From Candidatus Bathyarchaeota archaeon (GTDB lineage Archaea > Thermoproteota > Bathyarchaeia > Bathyarchaeales > Bathycorpusculaceae): DNA of 64,000 nt. The position numbers and the translations under genes are program-made. Location of the stretch: positions 496,001 to 560,000 of the forward strand of contig JAOZIA010000024.1 in assembly GCA_026014585.1 (NCBI GenBank). The letters run 5' to 3'. The notes beneath the pieces were generated by a model, which was not told the origin of the DNA, made no database searches, and saw only the letters and a list, made by a program, of their open reading frames with translations. This document shows, piece after piece, positions 35,009 through 43,364 of this stretch (the stretch's first letter is position 1; every line of letters begins with the position of its first letter).

Positions 35009-36847
35009 TTGACATTTAAGAGAATCTTGCTGGTAAAACCTTCTGGGAGAAAGGGCTTGAGTTTTTCTTTTGATTTAATACCTATAGGTTTAGAATACAT
35101 TGCCTCATACATCAAAGACGCAGTTGACCAAGTCAGCATAGTTGACCTTGAACTTGACAACAGAAAATTCCAAGACATCATCAACTTCTACAATCCCGAC
35201 CTCATCGGCATCACATTATCCGCCGCTGAACACAACCAAGGGTTACACTTAGCAAAAATTGCTAAACAAAACAATTTACCAACAGTTGTAGGTGGCTACC
35301 ACCCAACAAGTGTTACTGACTTAATGCTTTCCTACCCACAAATTGACGCAGTTGTTCGCGGAGAAGGCGAAGCCACCATGAAAGAACTGGTAGAGACAGG
35401 TTCTTTTGAGAATATTTTAGGACTTTCTTATAAGAAAAACGGAAAAATAATTCATAACGAGGACCGAAAAAGAATTGAAAACCTCGACACACTCCCTTTT
35501 CCCGCGAGGTACCTAAGACAATATCCTTACAAAAGCCAAGACCGCGTAACAGATTGCGATGTATTAACGATGTATAGAGGCTGCAATGGACTGTGCAGTT
35601 TCTGTTGTGAACCAAGCATGAGCCAAGGTTATTTGAGAACAAGGTCACCAGAGAACGTGATGAAAGAAATCTTGGAGATGGCGCAGTTTCATAAAGGAAA
35701 ACCTGTGAATGTCATGTTTGCAGACCCGAACTTTATGGGAAACCCCAAACAAGTCGACCGCCTCTGCGACTTAATGATGAAACATGATTTAAAAATGGAA
35801 TTCTGTGCCCTAGTTAGAGCAGATGCAATGGCAGCGCATCCGCAAATCGTAAAGAAAATGTGTCAAGTAGGCATACGCCGCTTTGAAATGGGTATCGAAA
35901 GCCCAAATGCTAAAGACTTAAAGTCCACAAAGAAAGGCATAACCAGCAAGGTTCACGGCGAAGCAGCTAGAAACATACGGGAAAACGGGGGCAGAGCTGG
36001 GGGAACATTTGTGATAGGTTTGCCTGAGCAAACGGAAGAAGAAATCAGAATGTTTCCAACTTATGCTAAAGATATTGGGTTAACTGGTGCTGCTTTTGGT
36101 ATTGCAACGCCTTTTCCAGGCACAGACTTTTACAAGGAAATGGTTGAACAAGACCTAATTTTTGAGACTAACTGGGACAACTTTGATGAGATGCATTCAG
36201 TATACAAAACTAAGCATCTGTCAAAAGAGAAAATTGAAGAGATGGCCACGTATTGCATGGCAAAATTCTGGAATCTGGACACATTTATTGACCACGAAAA
36301 AGTCTCACAAAAACGAACTAAGCAAAAAAAGGCTATAGTTGATTTCGCTCAAGAAAGAGTGCTAAATCTTGGTTTCATGGCTAATAATGGAACAACCCTG
36401 CAGAAGGATAATTTTGAAAAGCATATAGCGACGTTTCTTGAGGCGTACATAGACCCACGAGTAGAAGCATATACTCAGTCGGTTGGAGTACACAATGTCT
36501 TAGAAATGAGACGGTTCATTAGCATATTGGGTACACAAACAATTCAATGCACATTAAACCTGGAAGATAAAACCACCAGTTTTGTGTTTAAAACCAGTAA
36601 AACCGATGTTGAGTACATACGGGTCATAAAAGGAAGACAAGCTGATGCCACCATACATCTTGAGGTTGATTTGAAGTGGCTAAGTGAACCCGAAAAGTCA
36701 CATATTCTTGAGCGGCTTGTTTTGGTTTTTTCCCATTCCTTAAGTGTCAAAAAAATCTGGAACACCTTTAGGCTTTTCACCGCAGTTGGAACAGAAGGTT
36801 TAGCATGGACTCTACAAAAATTAGCAACTAAAAAAATAAAAAAGTAA
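35009..36847 (+). CDS. B12-binding-type radical SAM enzyme with extra C-terminal domain
   Basis: A 612-residue protein. The N-terminus (about 5-130) is a Rossmann B12-binding-like domain without the DxHxxG cobalt-ligand motif but with VVGGYHPTSV and a VVRGEGE end. The radical SAM core follows with CNGLCSFC (Cys192, 196, 199) and MGIESPN. From about residue 470 the C-terminal 140 residues form a separate alpha/beta domain (TIQCTLNLEDKTTSFVF ... ATIHLEVDLKWL) that resembles SCP2-type lipid-binding folds. It may act on a hydrophobic substrate. Starts at a TTG. It lies within the segment flanked by direct repeats. Confidence 0.82.
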   Translation: MTFKRILLVKPSGRKGLSFSFDLIPIGLEYIASYIKDAVDQVSIVDLELDNRKFQDIINFYNPDLIGITLSAAEHNQGLHLAKIAKQNNLPTVVGGYHPTSVTDLMLSYPQIDAVVRGEGEATMKELVETGSFENILGLSYKKNGKIIHNEDRKRIENLDTLPFPARYLRQYPYKSQDRVTDCDVLTMYRGCNGLCSFCCEPSMSQGYLRTRSPENVMKEILEMAQFHKGKPVNVMFADPNFMGNPKQVDRLCDLMMKHDLKMEFCALVRADAMAAHPQIVKKMCQVGIRRFEMGIESPNAKDLKSTKKGITSKVHGEAARNIRENGGRAGGTFVIGLPEQTEEEIRMFPTYAKDIGLTGAAFGIATPFPGTDFYKEMVEQDLIFETNWDNFDEMHSVYKTKHLSKEKIEEMATYCMAKFWNLDTFIDHEKVSQKRTKQKKAIVDFAQERVLNLGFMANNGTTLQKDNFEKHIATFLEAYIDPRVEAYTQSVGVHNVLEMRRFISILGTQTIQCTLNLEDKTTSFVFKTSKTDVEYIRVIKGRQADATIHLEVDLKWLSEPEKSHILERLVLVFSHSLSVKKIWNTFRLFTAVGTEGLAWTLQKLATKKIKK

Positions 36848-36862
36848 TGTTTTGCCAGAGCG

Positions 36863-37603
36863 CTAGTAGGTTTTGGAGACTATGTCATTTGCTTTGCTAT
36901 ATGGATTGCTTACTGCCGTTGAGAGGTTGCCTGCAGCTAAGAAGAAGCTTTGATTTATGTTGCTGCCAATGGATGCGTTTGGGCCGAGGTAGATTCCGTT
37001 TCCGCCTGCGCCTGCGGTGCATTTTTCGTGATTAAAGTTTATCAGGCAATATTTGATTTCGCCATCAACCCACATGCCTGTGCAGGCTTGACTTGACCAC
37101 ACGTTTGCTTTGATGAAAGAGGCGTAAGGTTTGCAGCCTGTGCCGATTTCAATTCCTCTTAGATTAGCAGTATCATTCAAAGATATACCTACATCTTCTA
37201 TGTGGGTAAACCCGAAATTGTTTGTTGCCCCGGGAGCAAATTGGATGCCTTTATTCACGTAAGACATGCGAACATGTTGTATATGGTTGGATTGGCTCCA
37301 GCCGCCATCGCTTGAGATCAGTTTGATTCCGATATCACAGTTGACGATGGTGACGTTTCTGACTTGACAGTTGTAGATGTTTTCAAGGAGAATGCCAATG
37401 TTTGAGGTGTTTCCGCATAGAATCACGTTTTCGATTACGGCGCTTTTGTAGTTCTCGGCGAGATTAGAGTTTACGCTTATAATTGGGTTAGCGGTTGAGG
37501 TTATGACGATTTGTTTGCTGCCGACACCTCTAAGGAGACCATCACTTGGAAGATTAATCGTTGTGTTGAGGGTTTGATTGGTATTATATTCAATTAAAGT
37601 CAT
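36863..37603 (-). CDS. Beta-helix (pectate-lyase-like) protein, tandem copy 2
   Basis: A 246-residue protein starting MTLIEYNTNQTLNTTINLPS and made of short repeating strands (IENVILCGNTSNIGILLEN, VRNVTIVNCDIGIKL, GIQFAPGATNNFG) characteristic of a right-handed parallel beta-helix, as in tail-spike-like and pectate-lyase-superfamily proteins. It has no signal peptide. ATG 37603 is chosen because AAGGTG lies 6 bases upstream, identical in context to copy 1. It is nearly identical to copy 1 for the first 40 residues and diverges afterwards. Both copies have Cys before NHEK-like segments near the end. Confidence 0.75.
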   Translation of the reverse strand: MTLIEYNTNQTLNTTINLPSDGLLRGVGSKQIVITSTANPIISVNSNLAENYKSAVIENVILCGNTSNIGILLENIYNCQVRNVTIVNCDIGIKLISSDGGWSQSNHIQHVRMSYVNKGIQFAPGATNNFGFTHIEDVGISLNDTANLRGIEIGTGCKPYASFIKANVWSSQACTGMWVDGEIKYCLINFNHEKCTAGAGGNGIYLGPNASIGSNINQSFFLAAGNLSTAVSNPYSKANDIVSKTY

Positions 37604-37613
37604 ATTTTTCACC

Positions 37614-38363
37614 TTAGTAATGTTTTTCAACTATGTCGTTTCCCAGACCCGATTGGTCATAAACCCAGCGGTTATTCTGCATATTACCACTGGACAAAAA
37701 GAAACTTTGATTATTACAGACGTTGCCGTTTGCTGCAATATGAACTCCGCTGCCACCTTGCCCCGCAGTTGTCTTCTCATGATTAAAGTTTATCAAGCAA
37801 AGGTTAACTAAGCCATCAATCCACATCCCATCACAGGCTTGACTGGACCACACATTTGCTTTAATAAAAGAACTATAAATTCTGCAACCCGTTCCAACCT
37901 CGATACCGCGCAGATTTTCAGCATTGTTAAGAGAAATCCCAACATCATTAATGTAAGTGAAAGCTCGGCTATTATCTGGGCTACCACCAGGAGTAAATTG
38001 TATGCCCTTATTCACATCTTTAATACGAACATGCTCAATCTCGTTTGCCTCAGTCCAATTATCACCCGAAGCAGTCAACCTTACACCCACATCACAATTA
38101 ACAACCGTAATATTCCGTATCCTACAATGAACAACATTCTGCAAAAGAACACCCACATTAGCACCGTTACCAACGATAACCAAGTTTTCAATCAAAGCAC
38201 TTCTTGTGAACATACTAGCAAAGTTTGAACCAACAGAGATTATAGGATTAGCAGTTGAAGTTATAACGACTTGTTTGCTTCCAGTGCCTCTCAGTAAACC
38301 GTCGCTCGGAAGGTTGATTGTTGTGTTAAGGGTTTGGTTAGTGTTATATTCAATTAAAGTCAT
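37614..38363 (-). CDS. Beta-helix (pectate-lyase-like) protein, tandem copy 1
   Basis: A 249-residue paralogue of the next gene, which begins 11 bases after it. It opens with the same MTLIEYNTNQTLN stretch and carries the repeating strands IENLVIVGNGANVGVLLQN, IRNITVVNCDVGVRL and YINDVGISLNNAENLRGIEVG. A parallel beta-helix is again predicted, no signal peptide, no obvious catalytic residues. The gene has AGGGTGAAAAAT before the ATG, matching the leader of copy 2. It is downstream of a perfect dyad operator, so both genes are probably regulated together. Confidence 0.75.
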   Translation of the reverse strand: MTLIEYNTNQTLNTTINLPSDGLLRGTGSKQVVITSTANPIISVGSNFASMFTRSALIENLVIVGNGANVGVLLQNVVHCRIRNITVVNCDVGVRLTASGDNWTEANEIEHVRIKDVNKGIQFTPGGSPDNSRAFTYINDVGISLNNAENLRGIEVGTGCRIYSSFIKANVWSSQACDGMWIDGLVNLCLINFNHEKTTAGQGGSGVHIAANGNVCNNQSFFLSSGNMQNNRWVYDQSGLGNDIVEKHY

Positions 38364-38382
38364 ATTTTTCACCCTTACTTGA

Positions 38383-38401
38383 TGGATGGATTATCCATCC
38401 A
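38383..38401. promoter_or_regulatory. Perfect 9-bp dyad ahead of the beta-helix gene pair
   Basis: TGGATGGAT-T-ATCCATCCA, 9-bp arms around one base, lies 20 bases upstream of the start at 38363. On the minus strand a TATA box (TTTATATATTT) at about 38427-38437 predicts transcription from about 38406, so the dyad covers roughly +5 to +23: a typical repressor position. No regulator gene is adjacent. Confidence 0.55.
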
Positions 38402-38505
38402 ACCATTAAGCATACAAGCACTAACAAATATATAAACAAAACTGCAACCTCAAAAGCGTACTTTCAGAAGTAGGGACATCAAGTAAGGCCTAAATAGCGT
38501 GTGCT

Positions 38506-38534
38506 TTCATTCATGGTGAACCCTCACAGTATTT
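38506..38534 (+). repeat. 29-bp imperfect direct repeat, right copy
   Basis: 25 of 29 positions agree with 34779-34807 in the same orientation. It lies 104 bases upstream of the surface-protein gene at 38610 and outside any ORF. Together the copies define a segment of about 3.75 kb. Unlike the left copy it does not form the long hairpin. Confidence 0.5.
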
Positions 38535-38609
38535 ACTCACTTCAAAAAATTGTCTTAGAAAAGTGTTTTGACGCAAGGCCCTTATTTTCTATAAATCCTA
38601 ATATCAAAC

Positions 38610-39320
38610 ATGGATAAAAACAGCAAAACTTGTGCAATATGCTCTATTCTAATTACTGCAATAGCATGTTTGAACTTGCTGTTTGTTAACCCTGCAAATA
38701 CTCAAACAGAACTTAAGCCTTCTGTGCCAGAGTTCACTGCAAAATTTACCGAGTCTTCATTAGAAACAACAATCAAGAATCAACCATTAACGGAATTTGA
38801 AGAAACAAACGGTGACAACCCACGTCTTTACTATGGATTCCGATTTAAAGACCAAGCCATTCCTTATAACTGGAATTATGCTCCACCATTTTTTGTTGGC
38901 ATTTCTTCTTATGGAACATATTATGAAGCATCTGCCTCAGAGTACACTGTTGTTTCATTTCCATTTGGTGAATATCCATTTGAATCTGATAATAATCGGG
39001 CAGGAATTTCAGAGGGTGGACCGATAGACATGCAAGTTATGGCACTTATCGGGATTGAAGTTCCAACTGACTTAGAGAATGGCCAAGTGTATTATTTTGA
39101 AGGAGTTAATATTAATTGGAGTAACACATTAACAGTAACTTCTCGCGGGAGCTATACGGCGAGCCCGAGCCCTACTTCAACCACTATACAAACAAACATT
39201 CCAACAGCTACCCTGCTAACACCAACAATACCCGAACTATCTTGGTTAGCAATACCCGCCTTGCTTCTTTCTCTTTTCGCTATTGTTTTAGTGTTTAGGC
39301 ACCGAAAAGAGATAACCTGA
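38610..39320 (+). CDS. Secreted protein with C-terminal PE-TM-basic tail
   Basis: A 236-residue protein with a signal peptide (about 5-30), then LKPSVPEFTAKF, a motif I know from many secreted Bathyarchaeia proteins, a beta-rich aromatic middle (LYYGFRFKDQAIPYNW ... SSYGTYYEAS), a Ser/Thr/Pro linker, and the C-terminus IPELSWLAIPALLL with a helix and RHRKE. The tail resembles archaeal C-terminal sorting signals. The middle is shorter than in the family members I recall, perhaps a reduced version. The function is unknown; a surface location is likely. Confidence 0.7.
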   Translation: MDKNSKTCAICSILITAIACLNLLFVNPANTQTELKPSVPEFTAKFTESSLETTIKNQPLTEFEETNGDNPRLYYGFRFKDQAIPYNWNYAPPFFVGISSYGTYYEASASEYTVVSFPFGEYPFESDNNRAGISEGGPIDMQVMALIGIEVPTDLENGQVYYFEGVNINWSNTLTVTSRGSYTASPSPTSTTIQTNIPTATLLTPTIPELSWLAIPALLLSLFAIVLVFRHRKEIT

Positions 39321-39349
39321 ATAAGTAGACCACCTGTTTTGGTCAAAAA

Positions 39350-39359
39350 ATATTTAATT
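39350..39359 (+). promoter_or_regulatory. TATA box for a leaderless GNAT gene
   Basis: ATATTTAATT is centred about 27 bases upstream of the ATG at 39381, so transcription should start at or next to the A of that ATG. No ribosome site is present between them, consistent with a leaderless mRNA. Confidence 0.5.
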
Positions 39360-39380
39360 TCTAACCAATCAGTATCTTGC

Positions 39381-39845
39381 ATGACAAAAGAGTTAGTTAT
39401 CCAGAAAGTTGACGCCCAAAACTTTGATGACTTTTTAGGATTAATTGATAAACTTGCAGAATTTGAAGAGCTATCCCCTCCAGATTTGGAAGCAAAAAAC
39501 CGGTTACGGCGAGATTGCCTCTCGGATAAGCCAAAGTTTGAGGCTTACATCGGAAAAATTAGAGACACACCAGTGAGTTATGTTGCATATTTTTTTACAT
39601 ATTCAACGTTTCTTGCTTTGCCTACGCTTTTTTTGGAAGACATTTTTGTCCTAAAAGAGCACAGGCAACAAGGAGTGGGCGAAGAATTATTTGCTTTTGT
39701 TAAAGAAAAAGCTAAGCAGAAGGGCTGTGGCCGATTGGAGCTTGCGGTTTTGAAATGGAACACGGTAGCGCAGGAATTCTATGAAAAGTACAAGGCTAAA
39801 CGGTTAGAGTGGTTCATGTACCGTTTAACAAAAGAAGAGTTCTAG
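39381..39845 (+). CDS. GNAT N-acetyltransferase (SSAT-like)
   Basis: A 154-residue GNAT protein that reads LFLEDIFVLKEHRQQGVGEELFAFV, the RQxGxG acetyl-CoA loop with the long preceding strand of the SSAT/diamine acetyltransferase branch, and ends with NTVAQEFYEKYKAKRLEWFMYRL. The family acetylates polyamines, thialysine or related amines. The start at ATG 39381 is set by the leaderless promoter. The gene overlaps the convergent coiled-coil gene by 4 bases. Confidence 0.82.
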   Translation: MTKELVIQKVDAQNFDDFLGLIDKLAEFEELSPPDLEAKNRLRRDCLSDKPKFEAYIGKIRDTPVSYVAYFFTYSTFLALPTLFLEDIFVLKEHRQQGVGEELFAFVKEKAKQKGCGRLELAVLKWNTVAQEFYEKYKAKRLEWFMYRLTKEEF

Positions 39846-40564
39846 TCTATCAGAGCTTTTCTTTGCAGGAAAATATTAACGGTGTCTATGAGGGCTTGGC
39901 AAGCGAACCAGCGCTCCTCAAGTGAATTGTCCGTTTCTAAGTCACGGATTTTTTTCTTCAGAGCCATTATCTGCTCCAAAACAGGTTCTCTATCTGTGTG
40001 GTATTTGTTTTGAAGAAGTTTTTGTTGCGCCCTAAAATCCAACAATGCCACCTCAAGCTCTTTTTGCTTATTATCTAATTCCTCCGCGATTTTGAATTCT
40101 TTTTGTTCCCGCTCCTTTTTGGAAATCCCCCGCAAAAACCCAGCTTTCATCTTAATAATTTGGGTTTGCTCTTTTTTTAGTTGCTCAATGCTACTGTGGA
40201 GGGGCTTGTTTTTGTGGTTTTTTCTTTGCCGCAACTCATTTGTCAGGGTTGTATAGTTGATGTTGATTTGTTTGAGGTTGCTTTTGCAGTAAGAGAGGAT
40301 TTTTTGTTCGTGGTCAAGGATAGCTTCTTTTTGGCGGAATTCTTCGAGTTGCAGTTTGATGGCGTTTAGGGTTTGAGCGCCCTCTTTTTCGTATTGTTCA
40401 TCCACTGTGATGTCTGGGTGGGCTTCAAATTCGCTTAGCACAGTTTCTACGTTAATTAGCCAGCGGTCGAAGTGGTCACTGAAGGGTGATGAGCCAAATT
40501 TTTGGTTGCCCAGAGTATGTAGTTGTTTGAGGGTTTTTTGGCTGATTTCTTTTTCTGTGGTCAT
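39842..40564 (-). CDS. Coiled-coil protein
   Basis: A 240-residue soluble protein made almost entirely of long charged helices (for example KEREQKEFKIAEELDNKQKE and LEQIMALKKKIRDLETD), predicted to be coiled coil between about 60 and 210. No enzymatic motif is visible. The frame extends 39 codons further upstream with a Lys/Asn/Pro-rich stretch that looks non-coding; ATG 40564 begins the regular part. The function is unknown, perhaps structural or a scaffold. Confidence 0.55.
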   Translation of the reverse strand: MTTEKEISQKTLKQLHTLGNQKFGSSPFSDHFDRWLINVETVLSEFEAHPDITVDEQYEKEGAQTLNAIKLQLEEFRQKEAILDHEQKILSYCKSNLKQININYTTLTNELRQRKNHKNKPLHSSIEQLKKEQTQIIKMKAGFLRGISKKEREQKEFKIAEELDNKQKELEVALLDFRAQQKLLQNKYHTDREPVLEQIMALKKKIRDLETDNSLEERWFACQALIDTVNIFLQRKALID

Positions 40565-40768
40565 GGTTTTTTCTGTTTGGGGTTGGTTTTGGTGTTTAGA
40601 TTTTTTGTTTTTTGGACGTAGGGGGTTTTTGTATTTGTGTGTGTTGTTTCGAGGTGTTTTTATGTGCGGCTGGTATCCCATGGGAGAAGTATCGTTTTTG
40701 TGGTATTTAGTTTGTTCTCTGTTGTGTTTTGGGTGGGGTTTAGTAATGCTTAAATATAATATTATGTT

Positions 40769-40819
40769 TACCTAACATAATGTTAGGTATAAATAACTAA
40801 AAGTTATCATTACCTAACA
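40769..40819 (+). promoter_or_regulatory. Palindromic operator of the DUF2178/XRE pair
   Basis: TACCTAACAT-A-ATGTTAGGTA (40769-40789) is a perfect palindrome with 10-bp arms. A third half-site TACCTAAC lies at 40812-40819. The TATA box TATAAATA (40788-40795) overlaps the palindrome's end and predicts a start at about 40818, inside the third half-site. The downstream XRE-type regulator is the obvious ligand; negative autoregulation is inferred. Confidence 0.6.
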
Positions 40820-40840
40820 AAAAATAAAGAAGGAATAAAA

Positions 40841-41248
40841 ATGAAAACAAAAACCCTAATCACACTCGGTTTCATAGGAGTAGCCCTAGTCATAACAACA
40901 ATAGCAATATACTTCGCAGCCACCCAAAACATAAACCTCACAGAAATCGCCACCTTCGCCATAATAGGACTCATCATACTCTTTGCCCTCTACGTCCTCT
41001 GGGATAAAACCCGAAACGTAACCAAAGGCTTACCCGCAGCCGACGAACGAACCAAAATCAACTCCTACAAAGCAGGATACTACGGTTTCATAGCCGCCAT
41101 CTGGAGCGCCGTCTTCACCCCCATAGTCGTTGACATACTCTTTAACTATGAAATGGAAGGCAGTCAAGTATCTGGCGCTGTGGTGATAATCGCTGGCTTA
41201 GTGTTTTTCATCTCGTACCTGTTGATATCTCGGAAGGGGACTAATTGA
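40841..41248 (+). CDS. DUF2178-like four-helix membrane protein
   Basis: A 135-residue protein with four hydrophobic helices (about 6-25, 33-52, 82-100, 112-130) and the cytoplasmic segment [15 protein letters not shown] between helices 2 and 3, which is the signature of DUF2178. Such proteins are often paired with small XRE regulators, as here (next gene overlaps by 4 bases). It may be a membrane partner or sensor of that regulator. AAGGA precedes the ATG. Confidence 0.78.
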   Translation: MKTKTLITLGFIGVALVITTIAIYFAATQNINLTEIATFAIIGLIILFALYVLWDKTRNVTKGLPAADERTKINSYKAGYYGFIAAIWSAVFTPIVVDILFNYEMEGSQVSGAVVIIAGLVFFISYLLISRKGTN

Positions 41249-41442
41249 GAACTCGCATCAAGGAGCTTCGAGCTCGCCACAACCTAACACAAGAAGACTT
41301 AGCCAGAAAAGTGGGTGTCCGCAGAGAAACCATCCTCTTCATAGAAAAAGGCGAATACAACCCCTCCATAAAACTGGCTCATGAAATAGCCAAAGCCCTC
41401 CAGACAACACTCGATGACCTCTTTATTTTCGAAGACACCTAA
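41245..41442 (+). CDS. XRE-family HTH transcriptional regulator
   Basis: A 65-residue helix-turn-helix protein: [33 protein letters not shown] and the third-helix [15 protein letters not shown]. It is the short YozG-like type, only the DNA-binding domain plus a small C-terminus. It starts at a TTG that overlaps the stop of the DUF2178 gene (TTGA). The palindrome at 40769-40789 is its likely operator. The pair probably forms an autoregulated unit. Confidence 0.9.
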   Translation: MRTRIKELRARHNLTQEDLARKVGVRRETILFIEKGEYNPSIKLAHEIAKALQTTLDDLFIFEDT

Positions 41443-41450
41443 AACACGGC

Positions 41451-42017
41451 TTAACCATGTCTTTCATCTGTTTGACAGAACCATTTCTGGGTTTTCTCAT
41501 CGAAGGAGAGGGGATTGCCGCAGATTGAGCAGACAGGCACCTTAAAATCTGGTGGCGGAGGGGGCAAAATGGGTAAAAAGATGTTAGCGCTTTCCTGCTT
41601 TAACTTTTGGATTTCGATTAGCCATTGGTCGTTGTCGTTAAAGCTGAAATAGAGGGGACTTGGAAGGTCGGCTTGTTGATGGGCGAGCTTCACTGGGTTT
41701 GTTCTGATTTGGCTTGATTGTTCAACTTCACGGATTTTTACGAGAAACAAAGAAAAAATTAAGGGACCGACATTAAGAAAAACGCTACTTGGCCAAAAAC
41801 TCATGGCAGCCTTCGTGTTTTCCCACGTATTTGTGGATTCATGCCCTTCAAAAATTAAGCGCTGATTTGTGAGGTATGCATCACCGGTGAAGGGTTTTTT
41901 GGTGAATAGTTTTCCGTTTTTGTCAAACCATAAAATCGCGGTTGCGCCTAAGCCTTTGCTTTTTCGTATGACTTCTTCTTGGGGCAACAGCGGTGTGTAT
42001 CTTGGAGTGCTGGACAT
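41451..42017 (-). CDS. PH-like domain protein with C-terminal zinc ribbon
   Basis: A 188-residue protein: a GRAM/PH-like beta domain (about 25-135; TGDAYLTNQRLIFEGH and PLIFSLFLVKIREVEQ) followed by a Pro-rich hinge PILPPPPPDFKVP and a C-terminal zinc knuckle CSICGNPLSFDEKTQKWFC. The same combination of a domain with a terminal CxxC-x(n)-WxC knuckle is used in the PRC-barrel protein at 42168 and may be a shared partner-binding module. The function is unknown. Confidence 0.65.
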   Translation of the reverse strand: MSSTPRYTPLLPQEEVIRKSKGLGATAILWFDKNGKLFTKKPFTGDAYLTNQRLIFEGHESTNTWENTKAAMSFWPSSVFLNVGPLIFSLFLVKIREVEQSSQIRTNPVKLAHQQADLPSPLYFSFNDNDQWLIEIQKLKQESANIFLPILPPPPPDFKVPVCSICGNPLSFDEKTQKWFCQTDERHG

Positions 42018-42167
42018 GATTTGTTTCTATTGGGTGTTGGTGTAGGGTTGATATAAGCTTTAAGAAAAAGACACTGACAACTGGAAAAGGTTAACAAAGC
42101 CACCCAATTAACCTCTAAAATTGAAATAGAGAGCCCGGTTGAAAAGGCAAGAAAAAAGAAAAGATGT

Positions 42168-42563
42168 TTAAGCATACTTCTTGCAGCTATAGCAGTACCA
42201 ACGTTGATACTGTGGAATGTAGGTTAATGCGCCACCGCAAGTTTTGCATGTTGGCTGACCTGAAGAAGTTGCCTGCTGGGTTGACGTTTCTTGTGTTGTA
42301 CTGGCGTGTGTAAGAGTGGATGCTGCTTCAACAATTGCACTTTCAAGTTTTAGAACCACAAAGTCTTCGGCACCTTGAATGTTTTCCCAGGGGATGTCTT
42401 GTGTTTCGCCGCGTTCATTCTCTATTGTTAGCGAGATTCCAGCTTTTCCGATAGTAAAGCCAACATCTTTGACTGTACCGACAAGTTTCCCTTCTGCACT
42501 GATTACTTTCATTCCAACAAGTTCGTCTTTTGTTACACTTTTTTCTTTAGGTTTACTGGACAA
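42168..42563 (-). CDS. PRC-barrel protein with C-terminal zinc ribbon
   Basis: A 131-residue protein. The PRC-barrel reads ELVGMKVISAEGKLVGTVKDVGF and, later, IPWENIQGAEDFVVLKL. A Thr/Gln/Ser-rich linker leads to a C-terminal knuckle TCKTCGGALTYIPQYQRWYCYSC. Archaeal PRC-barrel proteins include a CdvA-like cell-division family and RNA-associated types; this one is too small to place. It starts at a TTG, TTG TCC AGT. Confidence 0.75.
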   Translation of the reverse strand: MSSKPKEKSVTKDELVGMKVISAEGKLVGTVKDVGFTIGKAGISLTIENERGETQDIPWENIQGAEDFVVLKLESAIVEAASTLTHASTTQETSTQQATSSGQPTCKTCGGALTYIPQYQRWYCYSCKKYA

Positions 42564-42697
42564 TGTGAAACCACCAAACTATACTATTTGGGTTAACTGG
42601 TTTAATAAGCCTTTCAGTAAAGCAGGGTAACAGTCACCTGCTTGACAGAAAATCATAATAACACCAGCATATGAATTTAAATCATGGAGAATAAAAG

Positions 42698-43174
42698 ATG
42701 ACGACAAACACAGAAGTAGACTTAACGCATTGGATTTACCGCTTAATCGCATACGTTATCGACTTTGTCATTATTTACATTCCAGCAATCATAATCAGCA
42801 TAATACTTGCATTTGCAACAGCCTTCATCAGCGGCTTTTTCGGCGGCGTAGCTTTCATGGCATACCTACTTTCAGGGGTACTCTTATTTTTGTACTTCTC
42901 AGTTTTAGATGTCATGTGGGGTGGAACAATCGGAAAAAGAATCTTTGGCTTGCATGTTCAGACGGTAAATGGCGGCAGAATAACATACGGTCAATCAATA
43001 GTCCGTAATATCAGCAAATTTTTCGGTCCCATCCTACTCTTAGACTGGTTATTAGGCGTTATATTGCAAGGTGATAAAAGGCAAAAATTCACTGACCGCA
43101 TCGCAAACACAGTCGTAGTAAAGCAGGCAGCTCAATCGGTGCCACCACCACCTCCGCCGCCACCGCCACCATAA
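42698..43174 (+). CDS. RDD-family membrane protein
   Basis: A 158-residue protein with three hydrophobic helices, a first-helix motif IYRLIAYVIDFVIIY (R and D of the RDD signature), WGGTIGKRIFGLHV, and the terminal TDRIANTVVV segment. The C-terminus is a run of about ten prolines. RDD proteins are implicated in ion exchange or stress response. GGAG precedes the ATG by about 8 bases. Confidence 0.82.
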   Translation: MTTNTEVDLTHWIYRLIAYVIDFVIIYIPAIIISIILAFATAFISGFFGGVAFMAYLLSGVLLFLYFSVLDVMWGGTIGKRIFGLHVQTVNGGRITYGQSIVRNISKFFGPILLLDWLLGVILQGDKRQKFTDRIANTVVVKQAAQSVPPPPPPPPPP

Positions 43175-43184
43175 GAAAAAGCTA

Positions 43185-43207
43185 TTCTTTTCTTTTTTTA
43201 TTTTTTT
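43185..43207 (+). terminator. T-rich terminator after the RDD gene
   Basis: A run of nearly uninterrupted T (TATTCTTTTCTTTTTTTA and seven more T) directly follows the RDD stop codon. It suits archaeal intrinsic termination on this strand, and overlaps the stop of the small minus-strand ORF by a few bases. Confidence 0.5.
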
Positions 43208-43364
43208 AAGCTTTAATGTTGATGATTTTTTGTACGGTATCGCACCAGGGGATTATGCATCTACCTTCCATTATATCAAAGTAGATTTCGTCGATGATTG
43301 TGTTGTTGGGCGTGTTTTCGCTTTCTTGGACAAGTTTGATTTCGATAAGCATTTTTTTTGTCAT
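43206..43364 (-). CDS. 52-residue ORF, conserved-looking small protein
   Basis: An ATG-started ORF coding MTKKMLIEIKLVQESENTPN, then NTIIDEIYFDIMEG and RCIIPWCDTVQKIINIKA. The regular alternation of strand and helix, the acidic middle and two cysteines around IPW look like a real small alpha/beta protein. I believe related proteins occur in other Bathyarchaeia but cannot prove it. On the minus strand a TATA-like TTATAAATT near 43415 would give a leader of about 26 bases. It is divergent from the PadR-like gene. Confidence 0.5.
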   Translation of the reverse strand: MTKKMLIEIKLVQESENTPNNTIIDEIYFDIMEGRCIIPWCDTVQKIINIKA

